From Cucumis sativus (Eukaryota; Streptophyta; Magnoliopsida; Cucurbitales; Cucurbitaceae): DNA of 64,000 nucleotides. The notes beneath the pieces were generated by a model. That model was not told where the DNA came from, ran no database searches, and worked only from the letters and a program-made list of their open reading frames with translations. Below are positions 13,756-25,300 of this stretch, one piece after another (position 1 is the stretch's first letter; each line of letters begins with the position of its first letter). The stretch spans positions 17,317,837 to 17,381,836 of the forward strand of contig NC_026660.2 of the NCBI RefSeq assembly GCF_000004075.3. The letters are read 5' to 3'. Position numbers and translations under genes: made by a program.

Positions 13756-13829
13756 GACCGCATAGCGCAGTGGATTAGCGCGTCTGACTTCGGATCAGAA
13801 GGTCGTGGGTTCGACTCCCACTGTGGTCA
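13756..13829 (+). tRNA. tRNA-Arg (anticodon TCG)
   Basis: A complete cloverleaf without intron. Acceptor GACCGCA pairs with TGTGGTC, the anticodon stem TCTGA pairs with TCAGA around loop CTTCGGA, and the T arm is GTGGG-TTCGACT-CCCAC. The discriminator base A is at 13829. Internal A- and B-box promoter sequences are intact. Nuclear-type gene that decodes CGA-family arginine codons. Confidence 0.96.
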
Positions 13830-13889
13830 AATTAAAAAAGAAGAAGTAGATAATTAGTCGAAAACCTTTATCCTAATTAAGGTAGAATT

Positions 13890-14026
13890 TTACAGCAAAA
13901 CTCCAACAAAATATAGAGCCTCACCTAAAGGAATTAATTAAATTAATATATTTAAATTGATTCGATTAATAAAAAAAAATTAAAATTACATTACAGCAAA
14001 ACTCCAACAAATTAAATATAGAGCCT
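13890..14026. repeat. Direct repeat of about 33 bp flanking 70 bp
   Basis: The segment TTACAGCAAAACTCCAACAA...ATATAGAGCCTCA occurs at 13890-13922 and again at 13991-14026, the second copy with a short TTAA insertion. This is a recent local duplication or a relic of an insertion near the tRNA. Confidence 0.7.
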
Positions 14027-14029
14027 CAA

Positions 14030-14225
14030 AACGTCATCTGCCTTCAAATAGGTCTTTGAGAGTGAGCACTGCTGCGCTCTGACTTCCATGTCGAAGTGCA
14101 GCACTTTGGTGAAGGTCACCTTTTGTTGAGGTGCCGACCAGAGCCCCACGGCGCCTAAGTTGGTGCTTCCACCACAATGCTCTTTTCTCCGCCGTTTCTG
14201 TCCTCTTTTGGCTCCATTTTCAACC
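14030..14225. other. GC-richer island, possible gene fragment
   Basis: About 195 bp with clearly higher GC than its surroundings, between the tRNA-Arg and the transposon nest. Minus-strand frames are briefly open and include a Met near 14215, but they break within about 20 codons and no family motif is recognisable. It may be a captured or decayed exon, and no function is proposed. Confidence 0.35.
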
Positions 14226-14760
14226 TATCTCAATACAAAAAAATATCTTCAGTGACGAAAAAATATTAAATTTAAAGATATTAACCATAGACGTAAAAGA
14301 TTAATTTTATTTTTATTTATTATCAATCACAAGTTTACTCTTGATTAAAGACAATATCACAACACTTAACTCACATAATTTCAAAAAAATTATTATCAGA
14401 ATTTATTATTTTAGCAACTATGTAGGTTTAAAACTGATAATGTATACCCTCATTTTGAAATCGACATTGTTCCTAAAAATCTTATTCCATAATTAATTTC
14501 ATTTTGAAACCCTTTGTCCTCATTCATTCTCCTTCCTTTTTAATTTCCTCAAAGCTCTCCCATCACCATCTCCTTCACCAAACTCATCGCAACACCTCAC
14601 GATTCTACTGCCACCGTCCGTCCATCCACCACAAACCCACCGTTCATTGTAAAGAGTTTTTGTATGTCTGCCGTGAAGTGTCATCGTCTCTTCACCATCG
14701 CTGTGAACAGTCCCATGCAATGCCAAATCTAATTCTTTCGTCCCATGGGTGAAGTGTAGT
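14226..14760. other. Intergenic, leader-like C-rich tract before the CACTA nest
   Basis: Mostly AT-rich. The last 250 bp are pyrimidine-rich and resemble the C-rich tracts that follow each CACTA start further right. No supported gene. Confidence 0.4.
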
Positions 14761-15879
14761 CACTACAAGAATTTTTTTTTTTTTTTGTGTCGACAACTTT
14801 GTTTGGCAACCTAAAAAAAATGTGGACAAAGATATAATGTGTCGACGTAATTTCATTGCCTGAGCACATCCTCATTTTCGTGGACAAAAATATGAAAAAG
14901 TTGTATATTGTATGGTTATATCTGATCGATGAAAATATATACGTGGACAAAAATGTGTGTGGTTTTAAGGAAAATTTTTAGATTGAATTTCTACCAACGT
15001 TTATTTTAGTTTATGGTCACGTATCCGTGTGTGAGCAGATAATTTAAATATTTGTCGACTTAATTTATGTGGCGAAAAATCCGACCTTTTTTATACATAT
15101 TTATTTATTTATGTGACACAAGATTTAAACATAGCAAATAGGGTGGACAAAGGTTTTTTTTTTTTTAAACCTAATTTCCTTACTTTTCTCCTTTCTTTTC
15201 TTTTACTTTTTCCCTCAATTTTCTCCCACACAACACTTTTTTCCTCCTCTCCCACACACCCCCTTGATTTCTCTCTTCCTCTTCTCGTAGACCCGACCTC
15301 CCCCTCTATACCATCAGAACGCTGCTTAACGCCACTGTTACCCACTACCCTAATTTGCCCCTACCATCAGAATGTCGTCGCTCCCCTGCTTGTCAAATTC
15401 GTCGCCAGCTCGTCGTAAGTGTTGGTCGCCAGCTCCTCCTGCTGCTTTAAGTGTTCACCGCCTCCCTCCCTAGTCGCTACTCCATTCACCGTTTTCCACC
15501 CCAAAGTAAGTTTAACTTTAGTTTATTTACCGAGATTTCAAAGCCTCCAACCTTGTGCTTGATTCCGTAAGATGTTGATACATATTAGTAGATTGTTATT
15601 GTGTGTGAAACCAAGGTTAATTGATTCTTAGAATTGAATTTGCATTTTTATTTTTTAGGATTACGCTGCTATATGGGTTATTTTTGTTTTTGGTTTTATT
15701 GAGCTTGGTAGAGGGAAACTACTTGAATTGTCAAATGTGTTTTTATCCATTCTATTTAGATGAAAACAAATGTCATTGCCCAGATGGATGGCTTCTGTTG
15801 AAGCGTAGTATGTATGTATGTATGGTCAACTCTTGCAAATATCTTTTCAGCACTTCTTGAATATGAGTTTAAAAGTCAC

Positions 15880-17300
15880 ATTTGGGCACTTCTTGGATAC
15901 ATTTTTTGTTTGTTTGAGAGTAAAATGTATAACTTACACGGTTATCTCTTGAGATTTAATTCTCACCTTTATTTTTGTTGAGTTTTGTAGTCATACTTAA
16001 GTATTTTAAAATTGTTTTGAGAGTTAAAGTGTGATCACTTCGACATTTTTAAGAGATTTTGTAGTTGGTTTTGAGTTTGGTAGTCACATTTAATCATTCA
16101 TAAGTTGTTTTAAGAGTTAAGACACCTTTTTGGTGATTTTTAGTCGGTTTCTAGTTTGAAAGTCACACCAAGACACTTTTTTAAAAGGCACATTTTAACT
16201 TGTTTTGAGAGTTAAAGTGTCATTTATACATTTTGTAGAGATTTTGTGTTTGGTTTTGAGTTTGAAAAGCGCACATAACCATTTTGAAAATTGTTTTGAG
16301 GGTCAAGACAATTTGTAAGTGAGTTGGTTGATTTTTAATATAAAGTCACGTTTAGATAGTTTTGACTTGTAATGGGATTTGAAGTGTTACATAGTCACTT
16401 TTTAACTTGTTTTTAGAGTTATATTGATATTTTTACACTTGTAAGAAACTCTTTAGGTTGATATTGATATTACATGCAAATATCCTTCAACTACGATAGC
16501 CAATCATGCATATATTTCATATTTATTTTATGCTTGAGTTGTTATATGTTGTGGCTATTCTACAGTTAGAGTAGCCCAATCATACATATATTTCATACTT
16601 ATTGTATGCTTTAGTTGTAATATGTTGTGGCTATTCTGCATCTACAGTAGCCAATCATTCATGTATTTCATATTTATTGTACACTTTAGTTGTAATATGT
16701 TGTGGCTATCCTACATATATTTTGTAGGCTTGAGTTATAGTCATACTTAGGTAGTTTAAATTTGTTATGACAGCTAAAGTATTACTTAGATGCTTTTTAA
16801 ATATTTTGTAGTTGGTTTTTAGTTCGAAAGTTAGACTTTAGTAGTTTTAACTTGTTTTGAGAGTTAAAGTGTCACTTAGACCAATTTTAAGAGATTTTTT
16901 TGGTTGGTTTTGAGTTAGGAAGGTACGCTTGAACATTTGTAAGTTATTTAGAGATTTAAGATATTTAAAAGGTGATTTTTATATGATTTTTAGTTTTAAT
17001 GTCACACTTGAGTAGTTTTCACTTAATTTGAGGGTTAACGTGCTTGAGTTGACACTTTTTAACTTGTTTTCTCATTTAAAAGGGTACACAAGTCCTTTTC
17101 TGAGTTAAGTGTCAGTTAAATACACTTTTTAACTTGTTTTTTTTAGTTAAAGTGTCATTTAGACACTTTTTTTTTTGGATATTTTGTGTTTGGTTATGAG
17201 TTTGGAAGGCACACTTAAGCATTTTGAAAGGATTTTTGAGACTTAAGACACTTTTAAGGTGATTTTTAGTTCGAAAGTCACACTTAGTTATTTTTTGTAA
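15880..17300 (+). repeat. Degenerate tandem repeats inside CACTA copy A
   Basis: Phrases such as GAGAGTTAAAGTGTCACTT, GTTGGTTTTGAGTTTGGAAG and GGCACACTTAAGCATTTT recur many times with drift. Near 16490-16720 a unit of roughly 75-90 bp is repeated three times (ATATATTTCATATTTATTGT ... GTTGTGGCTATCCTGC). Single relatives appear at 17925-18040 and 19590-19700. No coding function is apparent. Confidence 0.65.
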
Positions 17301-17399
17301 TTTCAATTTCGACATGAATTGATATATGATGTATTGTAATTATCTTTTGTAATATTGTATGACACTTTCTTTTGCCATCTCAATTGCATTCTTTTTATA

Positions 17400-17880
17400 G
17401 AAAAAGAAAAAAGGATGTAATGTTGATGAGGTAGAGGAATTCCATGAAACACATTTTCGTGAAAAAGAATAGATCAATGATAAGGCAAAATATGCATACG
17501 TAAATTTGTTTTATCATGACTAAGTAAATTCATGCATTATTCAATATATTTATTCTAAGTAGATCTTTCATATATAGTTGAAAATGCAACGAATCATTGT
17601 AGATTATACTGAAGACTGTGTTCAAATGGTCTCTAGTGCGAAGACATTCGAAGTTGTATTAGAGTGTCGCTCAATACAAAGTGTCAACCCAAAAAGTGGT
17701 GAACCGTTAGATAGTATAATGTGCCATCTACACGTGAAAAAGAGAAGAATGAAATGACATACCTTTAAGAAGCCAATGAAAAGTTGACCAACAAACTTGC
17801 AAAATGAGAACAAAGGTGGGTCAACATTAAAAACAGGAGTGAATCTCGGAGAGGAAAAGAATGCACCTTCAAACACTTAA
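17400..17880 (+). pseudogene. Relic of a Ptta/En/Spm-type (Transposase_24-like) CACTA protein
   Basis: Translation of about 17401-17490 gives E-E-F-H-E-T-H-F-R-E-K-E-stop-I-N-D-K-A-K. This fits the conserved F-x-x-T-H ... W-x-x-x-K-A block of plant En/Spm accessory proteins, with a stop where Trp is expected. From about 17584 a second open stretch reads S-A-K-T-F-E-V-V-L-E-C-R-S, like the conserved E-x-F-x-x-V-L-G-x-R-S block. Further stops follow. The family call rests on these short motifs from memory and the position inside a CACTA-ended element supports it. Not functional. Confidence 0.5.
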
Positions 17881-18472
17881 ACTAAAATTTAAAAAATTAT
17901 ATTGTTAAAGTACATACTTAAATATTATGTGTGGCTATCATGCAATTTTGATAGCTAATCAAGTATACATTTCATATTTATTTTATATTTGAGTTGGAAT
18001 ATTTTGTGGCTATCTTGCAATTACTACGGTGGTCGATCATGCATATACACTACAAAAATTTTGGGCTCTACCGACAATTTTTACTGGCAACATAAAAAAT
18101 GTGGGTAAAGATATGATGTGCCAACATAAATTTATTACGTGGACATATCTTCATTTTTGCCAATGAAAGTATATACGTGGGCAAAAAGTTGTGTATTGCG
18201 TGGACACATCATCATTTTTGCCAACAAAAATATGTACGTGGACAAAGATTTGTGTGCTGAAAAGGAAAATTTAAGTTGAATTTTTGCTGACGCTTATTTT
18301 AGTTTATGACCACATATCATGTGTTGGCAGATATTTTAAATATGTGCCCATGTAATTTACATGGCGAAAAATCCTACATTTTTATACATATTTATGACGA
18401 CTCAAAACTTACACATATGGCGATACTAGACTTATACATACGGCGACACAAGACTTATAACGTGGGCATGCT

Positions 18473-18490
18473 CCCCCCCCCCCCCCCCCC
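18473..18490. repeat. C18 homopolymer
   Basis: Eighteen consecutive C at the junction between the subterminal region and the leader-like tract of CACTA copy B. The exact length is unreliable in any assembly. Confidence 0.8.
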
Positions 18491-19252
18491 TGGCTTTTTC
18501 CAGTTATATGCCAAAAATGCTACTCTTCGATCTTCTCATCCCAACTCTGACCCCCTTACCCAATGTTCTTCTCACACCGATCTTCTTCTCGTGAACAGCC
18601 ATAGGCGATGTGGAACGCTTTGACTTCTTCTCACGAAGAATGCCTACAGATTGATCTGCCGAACACCCATCATCACGAACACCCATAGCCGACTAGCTCC
18701 GCCGAATGCCTAGACTGATTCGAACAATCCCTCGTCAAACAACAGTCCTTCGTCGAACGCCTTTCCGTGAACGACTTGCTGCACCCTAAACACCAAGATT
18801 TTCTTTGCTCACGTCGATTGCCCAGCTTCAATTTCACTCCTCGTCGTCACTGCTCTTCGCTAAACGGCTCGTCGCACCCCCTGCTTACCGATTTGTATTA
18901 ACTCAAATAACGTATGAATTGTATTGTTGCATTAAAATTTCAGTACCTCATTTGACACATAAAATCAGTAATCCTCCACCAAATTCTTAGTACTTCCTAG
19001 AATTTATCTTTTTTTTTTTTTCCATTACTCTAGTCTCTAAATAAGAAATTTTAACATCCTCTCGAAGTTCAAGGCTAAAAGGCTAGATGCACAATAAGGT
19101 CTGTTAGATGCTTAAAGTACTTGAACTAATCTCGAGGTTTAAAATAATCTTTTGCAACAAATTGTATGTTAGGATGATGTAGCTTACTATTCATCATTCT
19201 TTTGCTTTACGACTCCAGGATATGCAAATAGGCTGCTCAATGTTTGCAAGCA

Positions 19253-19339
19253 TCCTTTAAGACCAAATTCAGCTGAATGTTGGAATGCATGATGGTTATT
19301 GTGCCAGCCTTCTCCAAATAATAGCAAACTCAACCACTT
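19253..19339 (-). pseudogene. Acyl-lipid (delta-9 type) desaturase histidine-box fragment
   Basis: A minus-strand frame reads [38 protein letters not shown] is the third His box of plant ADS/delta-9 acyl desaturases, which binds part of the di-iron centre. Neither the other His boxes nor the family's following W-W-x-x-D segment can be seen; the frame after FGLKG looks unrelated and ends at 19187. The sequence before the Lys ends in TATAAG, so this could be the start of a captured exon. It lies in CACTA copy B, antisense to it, which fits transduplication of a host gene piece. Non-functional on its own. Confidence 0.6.
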
Positions 19340-21213
19340 ATAAATGGAAGAAAAAACATCTATAAGAAACAAATAAATTGTAAAATTTTTATTTTGAATG
19401 AGAAAAAAAAAATCTATTGAATAGAACATTTTTAAATATATTAATAATTTAGAAATGTTAAGTTGAAAACTCTATTCAATAGAACAAAAATGAAATATAT
19501 TAGTAATTTAAAGTGTTACATAGACATTTTTTTAACTTAGTTTTATTTTAATAAGAAACTTTTTTTTGATAGATATTAATATTACACACTAATATCCTTC
19601 AACTACGATAGCAAATTATGTATATATTTCATATTTATTGTATGTTGTAGTTATCCTGCAGTTATAGTAGCTAATCATGCATATATTTTATACTTAATGT
19701 ATGTTTTAGTTAAAGTGTCACTTTGGACACTTTTTATATATATATATTTTGTGTTTGATTATGAGTTTGGAAGGCACACTTAAGACATTTTGAAAGGATT
19801 TTTTAGATTTAGATTTAGAGAAATTTAGATGATAAGAAAGCTTTCTCACTATAAAATTAGGGACTTGTTTGTACATCAATTTATAGGGTGTATTCCTTCA
19901 AAGTCATAAACTAAAGCCCAAAACAATTATGATATTTATTTTGTTTTCTAGTTTTGGTTTTTGATAAATTGATTTTATTTGCTCTCAAAAATTTTAAATT
20001 GTTTGCATCTTTATTTTTTTTTAGAGGTTAAACAAAGAGCATTTCTTAAAGGCGTTCAAATCAAAGGTTCAATGATATGATGCTCAACAAAGCTTTACAC
20101 CTCTTTTTTTCACAATAAAAAAAAATAAAGTTCATCACTATGCCATTTTATTTCACTCAAGTCATCTTAAACTTGAAGTTGTTTAGTTCAAAGGTGTCTT
20201 AATATCAATTTTTTTTGTTGATTTTCTTATGTCTAGGGATCAGGTAGGGAAAGAGAAGGAAAAAGAAGAGAAAGTTTGAAAGACAATGAGAAAAGGTATC
20301 GTATTCGAATCATTTGTTTGTCAATCTTATTCTATTTAACTAATTGAAGATTATTTTGTTTAAATGAAGTAAATTAGCAAGAGTTACGCATATCAACGAA
20401 ACAGGTAGATGAAGTAAATTGAGCATTGATAATGCAATTGCCAGAAAATTTTCATTTATATGTCTAATACTAGATGTCATACTATGTCTTCTTTATCAAT
20501 CTTTTTTTTTCCCTCTATCACTAAAAACATTTTGGCTTTTTGTCTGAAATGAAATATGATATTAATTCTAGGCAAGTTGAGAACGCACATTTTGATCTTA
20601 AATTTTGTTATACTGTGAAAGAGTACTTTCTGTACTGCTTTTTGGTTTCTTCAATTTGATATTAGTAACTTTGTTTTTTAGGAACAAGTGACCAGAGTTC
20701 AATACTAAATATTCTTGTGGTTTTGTGATTTCTATACCACGTAGATTTTGTACTCAGAAGAATTTGGAATCATTTATTCTCTTAATAAACATAAAAACAT
20801 TGCTTCCTTGTCTGTTTATTTGTGCTGATTGTTGGTGTTGAATTTGTACTTCTGAAACATTTTTTTTTATACTCTGTAGGTAATGATTAGATATATTTGT
20901 TATTGGACTGTACTGGGACTAAAGTATCCATTGGTATGTTGACATTTTCTTTAAGCGGAGATTTGACATTGAAATTAAAGAGTAACCAATATGTTGTCTT
21001 TTATAATTAGTGTTGCGCTCTTCCATTCCATTTTCGAAAGAAAGAGCAAAAACAGGGAAAACACAATTTTCGATCTCCATTACCCTTTCCATCACCTGTA
21101 AGATTCACTCACTCTCTCTTTCATTTCTCTTTCCCTGTAATTTTCTTTTTCTCTTTCAGATCTGCACTTCTTTTTCCCTCTTTTCTTTTCTTTTCTTTTT
21201 TTCCCTGCTGTTT

Positions 21214-21339
21214 CCTCTTCTCTTGGATGTTGATTTTCTTGGTACTTCTAGCTCTCCTCTTCTCTTGGTTGTTGATTTTCTTGGTACTTCTAGCTCTCCT
21301 CTTCTCTTGGTTGTTGATTTTCTTGGTACTTCTAGCTCA
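21214..21339 (+). repeat. 42-bp tandem repeat, three copies
   Basis: Three contiguous 42-bp units, each containing TTGATTTTCTTGGTACTTCT and CCTCTTCTCTTGG, at 21214-21255, 21256-21297 and 21298-21339. The period is a multiple of three, so the frame stays open (a repeat of V-V-D-F-L-G-T-S-S-S-P). The surrounding frame starts with leader-like sequence and is not a recognisable protein. Confidence 0.85.
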
Positions 21340-22194
21340 TTCAATGTTCAAATTGATTATATTAGACTTTCTTTTTATTTTTCCTTCTGTTTCTAGCCTT
21401 GTTTTGATGGCTATTGTTTATTTCTCTGTTCCTATTTGGCTTGCCTTTTTTCAATTTGTTTAGAATGTTGTAGATTTATTATGTGTTTAATTTTCTTATT
21501 GAATCTTGGCTATAGTGGGATGTTTATGGATTTGGAGTTGGGTTGTGTTGATGCCTCATAATTTCCTTTTCGATTGTTTGTTTTCGAGGTTACATAAATT
21601 ATAGTAGGTCTCGTTGGATCTCTATGGTTTAAGGGTGCATTTATGAGTTTAGATGTGGAAATGGATACATGATAGATAGTTTTTTTGTTGACCTAGTCTT
21701 CATAGTTCTTCATGTTTAAGTCTTCATTTCTATATGCCAGTTGGAGTTAGAAGTTGAAGTTTCTATTTTTAATGCTATTCTTATTTCGTTTGTAGATTTC
21801 AAAGATTTGAGGATAACAATCGGTGAGACTTTAATCAGTTTGGAGTTATTTAAGAGTGTTGTGGTGTTTGGAGGAGGGTGATGCCTCTGTTTCTTATTAT
21901 TACACTTTGTGTTTCATGATTAAGAATGATGTTCATAACTTGTTTTGTGATATGAATAAGAACAATATGTTTCTATGTTGTAAGTATATTGTAATGACCA
22001 ACTATATGTATATGTTCAACAGTATATATGCAATTTGTTAGCTATTTGATTGAAGGTTTGAGTTGATTCAAGAAATGTAAATAGTTCAATTGATCATATT
22101 GTAAACCGTTGTTGGACTTTAAAACATGTGCAATATAATTTTATGGGTATTTAAAATTGTACAATTTTTTATTTGAAAAAAAATGTATTGACAT

Positions 22195-22386
22195 GTAAAA
22201 CATGTCAAGAATAAACAAGTTCTTGAGGTTTATAAACTGTAAAGTATATATTTACTTAACGCTTCAAAACTGTCAAGTAAACCTCCATTGTTCTTGACAC
22301 TGGATTACTTGACACGTTGAAAAGCGTCAAGTAAATAGATACTTGACAGTTTTTGAGTGTTAAGTATTGCCAAGTTTATAGTAGTG
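22195..22386 (+). repeat. CTTGACA/TGTCAAG subterminal repeat cluster at a CACTA-like end
   Basis: Within about 190 bp the octamer-like motif ACTTGACA or its inverse (TGTCAAGT, GTCAAGTAAA) appears roughly ten times in both orientations, ending at TATAGTAGTG. Dense short repeats next to a GTAGTG terminus are the usual transposase-binding architecture of CACTA elements. The motif differs from the GTGGACA motif at 14.8 and 18.1 kb. Confidence 0.6.
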
Positions 22387-25300
22387 GTAATATCATATTT
22401 CTAGCGATATTTAAGATCAAATTTGTTGTAAAGTGACGTTAATTCCTATTATGGAATAAGGAGGGAGTTGTGCTATTTTTGGGAGAGAATCATTCTTTGA
22501 AGAAAAATGCGAGAATATGATTAAGAGAGAGTAGAGATATATATATTTTTTCTGTCCATTCTTTCATCATCAAAGGGAAAGAACCATTACTTAATGCAGA
22601 TCTTAATTTGCAAAGAAAATTTCGTGAAAGGAGTTGCCCATTACTCCACTCCCCTATAACTCTACAGAGTTAATTAACTAAATTTATTAATTAAATAAAA
22701 TTTAGTTAATACATTTACTAAATATTTGTATTTAGTTTAATGTATATATCAATCATATTTTAACATAAATATTCTTTCATAACCTTTGTTTTTATGTGAA
22801 TCTGATCGTTATCGTTAATTTAACCCATACCTCTAATATGAATTTAATTTATACTATTTTAATATTGGAATTTCATTGAAGTTTTAAGAATCTCATATTA
22901 TAAAGTTCAATTTTAAATCTAATTCATAATAAATTGTGAATATATTATATTAATTGCATTATATACAATAAATTTCTTTCATTAGTTTTAACACTTAACA
23001 AATTTGTCACAATTAAATCCTTATTTAATCTATTATAAACTAGAAAAGAGATCCAATCCACCTACATTCTAATAAGCTTCAATGATACAATATTAATTAA
23101 TCAAGCTTCTCTTTAATTAAGTAATCAACCTTCATCAAGTATGGGACATTCTACTAATGATTCGTAGTTGCACTTTTATGGACTGTAGATATGTTTTTGT
23201 ATCCAATAGATATAACCACCTTTATGTAAGTTAATTCTTCACAAGTAGTACATAATTACATTTAAGATCAAAATTACGCCTTACTACTCTAACGAACAAC
23301 CTATATATTTATGGTCCAACCATACACAAAGTTTCTCTCAAGTCATTGTGAGGGTGAAGTCTCGTTGTTCAAGCCTTGGGTTGACACTTTAAGGAACAAC
23401 TTGATCTATTTTACTCTAGAGGCAAAAAGAAGTGGATTTCATCTTGTACGTGAAATTATTTTATAAGCTTTCCACTTGGTATCGTTTCCAAGATGGTAGG
23501 CATATTGAGTCGACACCTAGGGTCACTCTTATTCATACAAATCAAAGGACAACTTTCATTTATAATCTCACTCAAGATTCAGAACATGGTCATCGCTTAT
23601 TGAAATATTAATCTCTTCTTTTTTACAATATTACCATTGGAGATAATATATTTCGTAGTTTTAGTCTTATAAAATCTCACAATATGAAAACCTTCACTCA
23701 TATGTTTCTACGTATCAAATTGTTTATAACACTTGCAACATTTGTAACACTTATAAAACTTGCGCGTTGTATCCATAGTGTTATTAGAATAAAACACTCA
23801 ATAATATTATTAATACACATTATATAGATTTTTTAGGTTATTATTTGAACACGGTCCACTTGCATGTGTCAACCACGTATTGTTTAAGTCTTATTAAATA
23901 ATCTTGAATTTTAGTTGATTGTATCTAAGTTTAAACAAATGAATATATAACACTTTATTTATATAATTATTTGCTTACAGATTACAGTCAGCCAAATTTA
24001 TGGCCCAACAATAACTTCAATTTCTTTTATCCATCTTTTACTTCATTTGCAGAAATCTCTTTACATCTTTGTTACCAATTGGGAACATTTTTGGCTAATT
24101 ATATGAGTCTTGTGATAAAATAATAGTCAATATATATGGCAATCTTCTCTAGCTATGTCCCACTAAGTTCAAATATTGCTTTGAAAACGCATAGTTGCTA
24201 ACTTGGAATTATTGAATCAAAAGAGGTAGGTCCCTATGATAATTTTATCGTTTCAAGCACCACAATATAGTAATATGAAGTAATTTGAGTAAGAAATCTC
24301 TTCCAACGAGGAGTGTGAAGGAAACAATCCAATCTTAAGAGAACAAATCGGTTTCGTAGATTAGACCATGTCAAAGAGTCATTTTATCACTAAGGAAACC
24401 ATCAACCCAACTTGAGAAATGAATTGATTGAATTTTTCCATATTGTATTTAACATGGTTTGTAACTGATATTTTTTTTTATCACAATGGACTATATATAT
24501 AAAAATTACCACTAATAAGCTTAAGCCAGCAGGGTGCATAATTTATAACAAATGAGTTGAACAGAATTTTATTTTTAGGCTTTTATTGGTCCATATATGG
24601 CTTATAACCATTTCAAACCATCAATTTAGGAAATTGTTTGTTGAAATAGAATAAATAGACTTACCCATCATAATGAGAAAAGTTTTGATTGATTATATCT
24701 AATATTTACATTAAAGTGGTTGGTTGAACCGAACCAGTGAACCAGGTTCAGTTTGGTCAATGATTAATGACCAAGCGATGAACCGGCAGAGAAAATGAAT
24801 GAGAAGGAAATGACTTCTTAGCTTAACATCATAATCTATGAGATATGATTCTCTAATTTACTAATTTAAATAAATATAATTAGATATTTTCTAGCTTTTT
24901 GGTGATCCAATTTTTTATAATAAAATTAATAATCATTAGTCCCATTATATTCCTTTCTATTATTATTACTATATTTGTGTTTTATTGTATATGAAATCAT
25001 TACCTTTACATTTTCTTTGAAAAGCAACAATGTAATCAATTACACAACAAATAAATTGGGGGTTATATATTTCTTTAGTTTTGTGTAAATGAAATCATCT
25101 CTACGAGACAATGACGTCACACTTTTATCAACTTGAAGATTTTTGTATGCACTTTTTCTTTTTCCATTTCTCAATTAAAGGGCGGAGAGACTTATCAATC
25201 ATTGTAGGTAGAAATTAAACCTCAAATCTTGTCCAACTTATAGTATTTATTAGATATCTCATTAGTTGAGATAGGTTCAATTTTAATATTTCAACATGTC

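Larger units (their letters stand above)
14761..18047 (+). mobile_element. CACTA (En/Spm) element copy A, decayed, right end not found
   Basis: Begins with the typical CACTACAAGAA terminus. The subterminal region is filled with GTGGACAAA / GTCGACGTAA / ACGTGGACAAA motifs, as in CACTA elements. A C-rich leader-like tract (about 15180-15500), degenerate tandem repeats and a broken Ptta/En/Spm-type coding relic (17400-17880) follow. The same order of sequences recurs from 18048, so this is one of two related copies in the same orientation. No GTAGTG end was found for this copy; it stops where copy B begins. It must be non-autonomous. Confidence 0.6.
18048..22386 (+). mobile_element. CACTA-like element copy B with possible right terminus
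   Basis: Starts with CACTACAAAAATTTTGG and repeats the subterminal order of copy A: a GTGGACA / ACGTGGACAAAG cluster, a C-rich leader at about 18500-18900, and the 19590-19800 block shared with 16490-17230. Position 22386 ends TATAGTAGTG, the inverse of CACTACTATA, a plausible right end. No clean 3-bp target duplication is visible (ATA on the left, GTA on the right), so the pairing of these two ends is inference. Contents include a desaturase fragment and a 42-bp tandem repeat but no transposase, so the element is non-autonomous. Confidence 0.5.

Noticed and set aside
15621-15860. 79-codon Cys-containing frame (C-Q-M-C-F and C-H-C) in CACTA copy A
   Set aside because: Open by chance near repeats; no known zinc-finger spacing and no start context.
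23040-23900. Possible LTR of a copia-type element
   Set aside because: The texture resembles repeats remembered from cucurbits, but no second LTR, primer-binding site or pol domain is visible.
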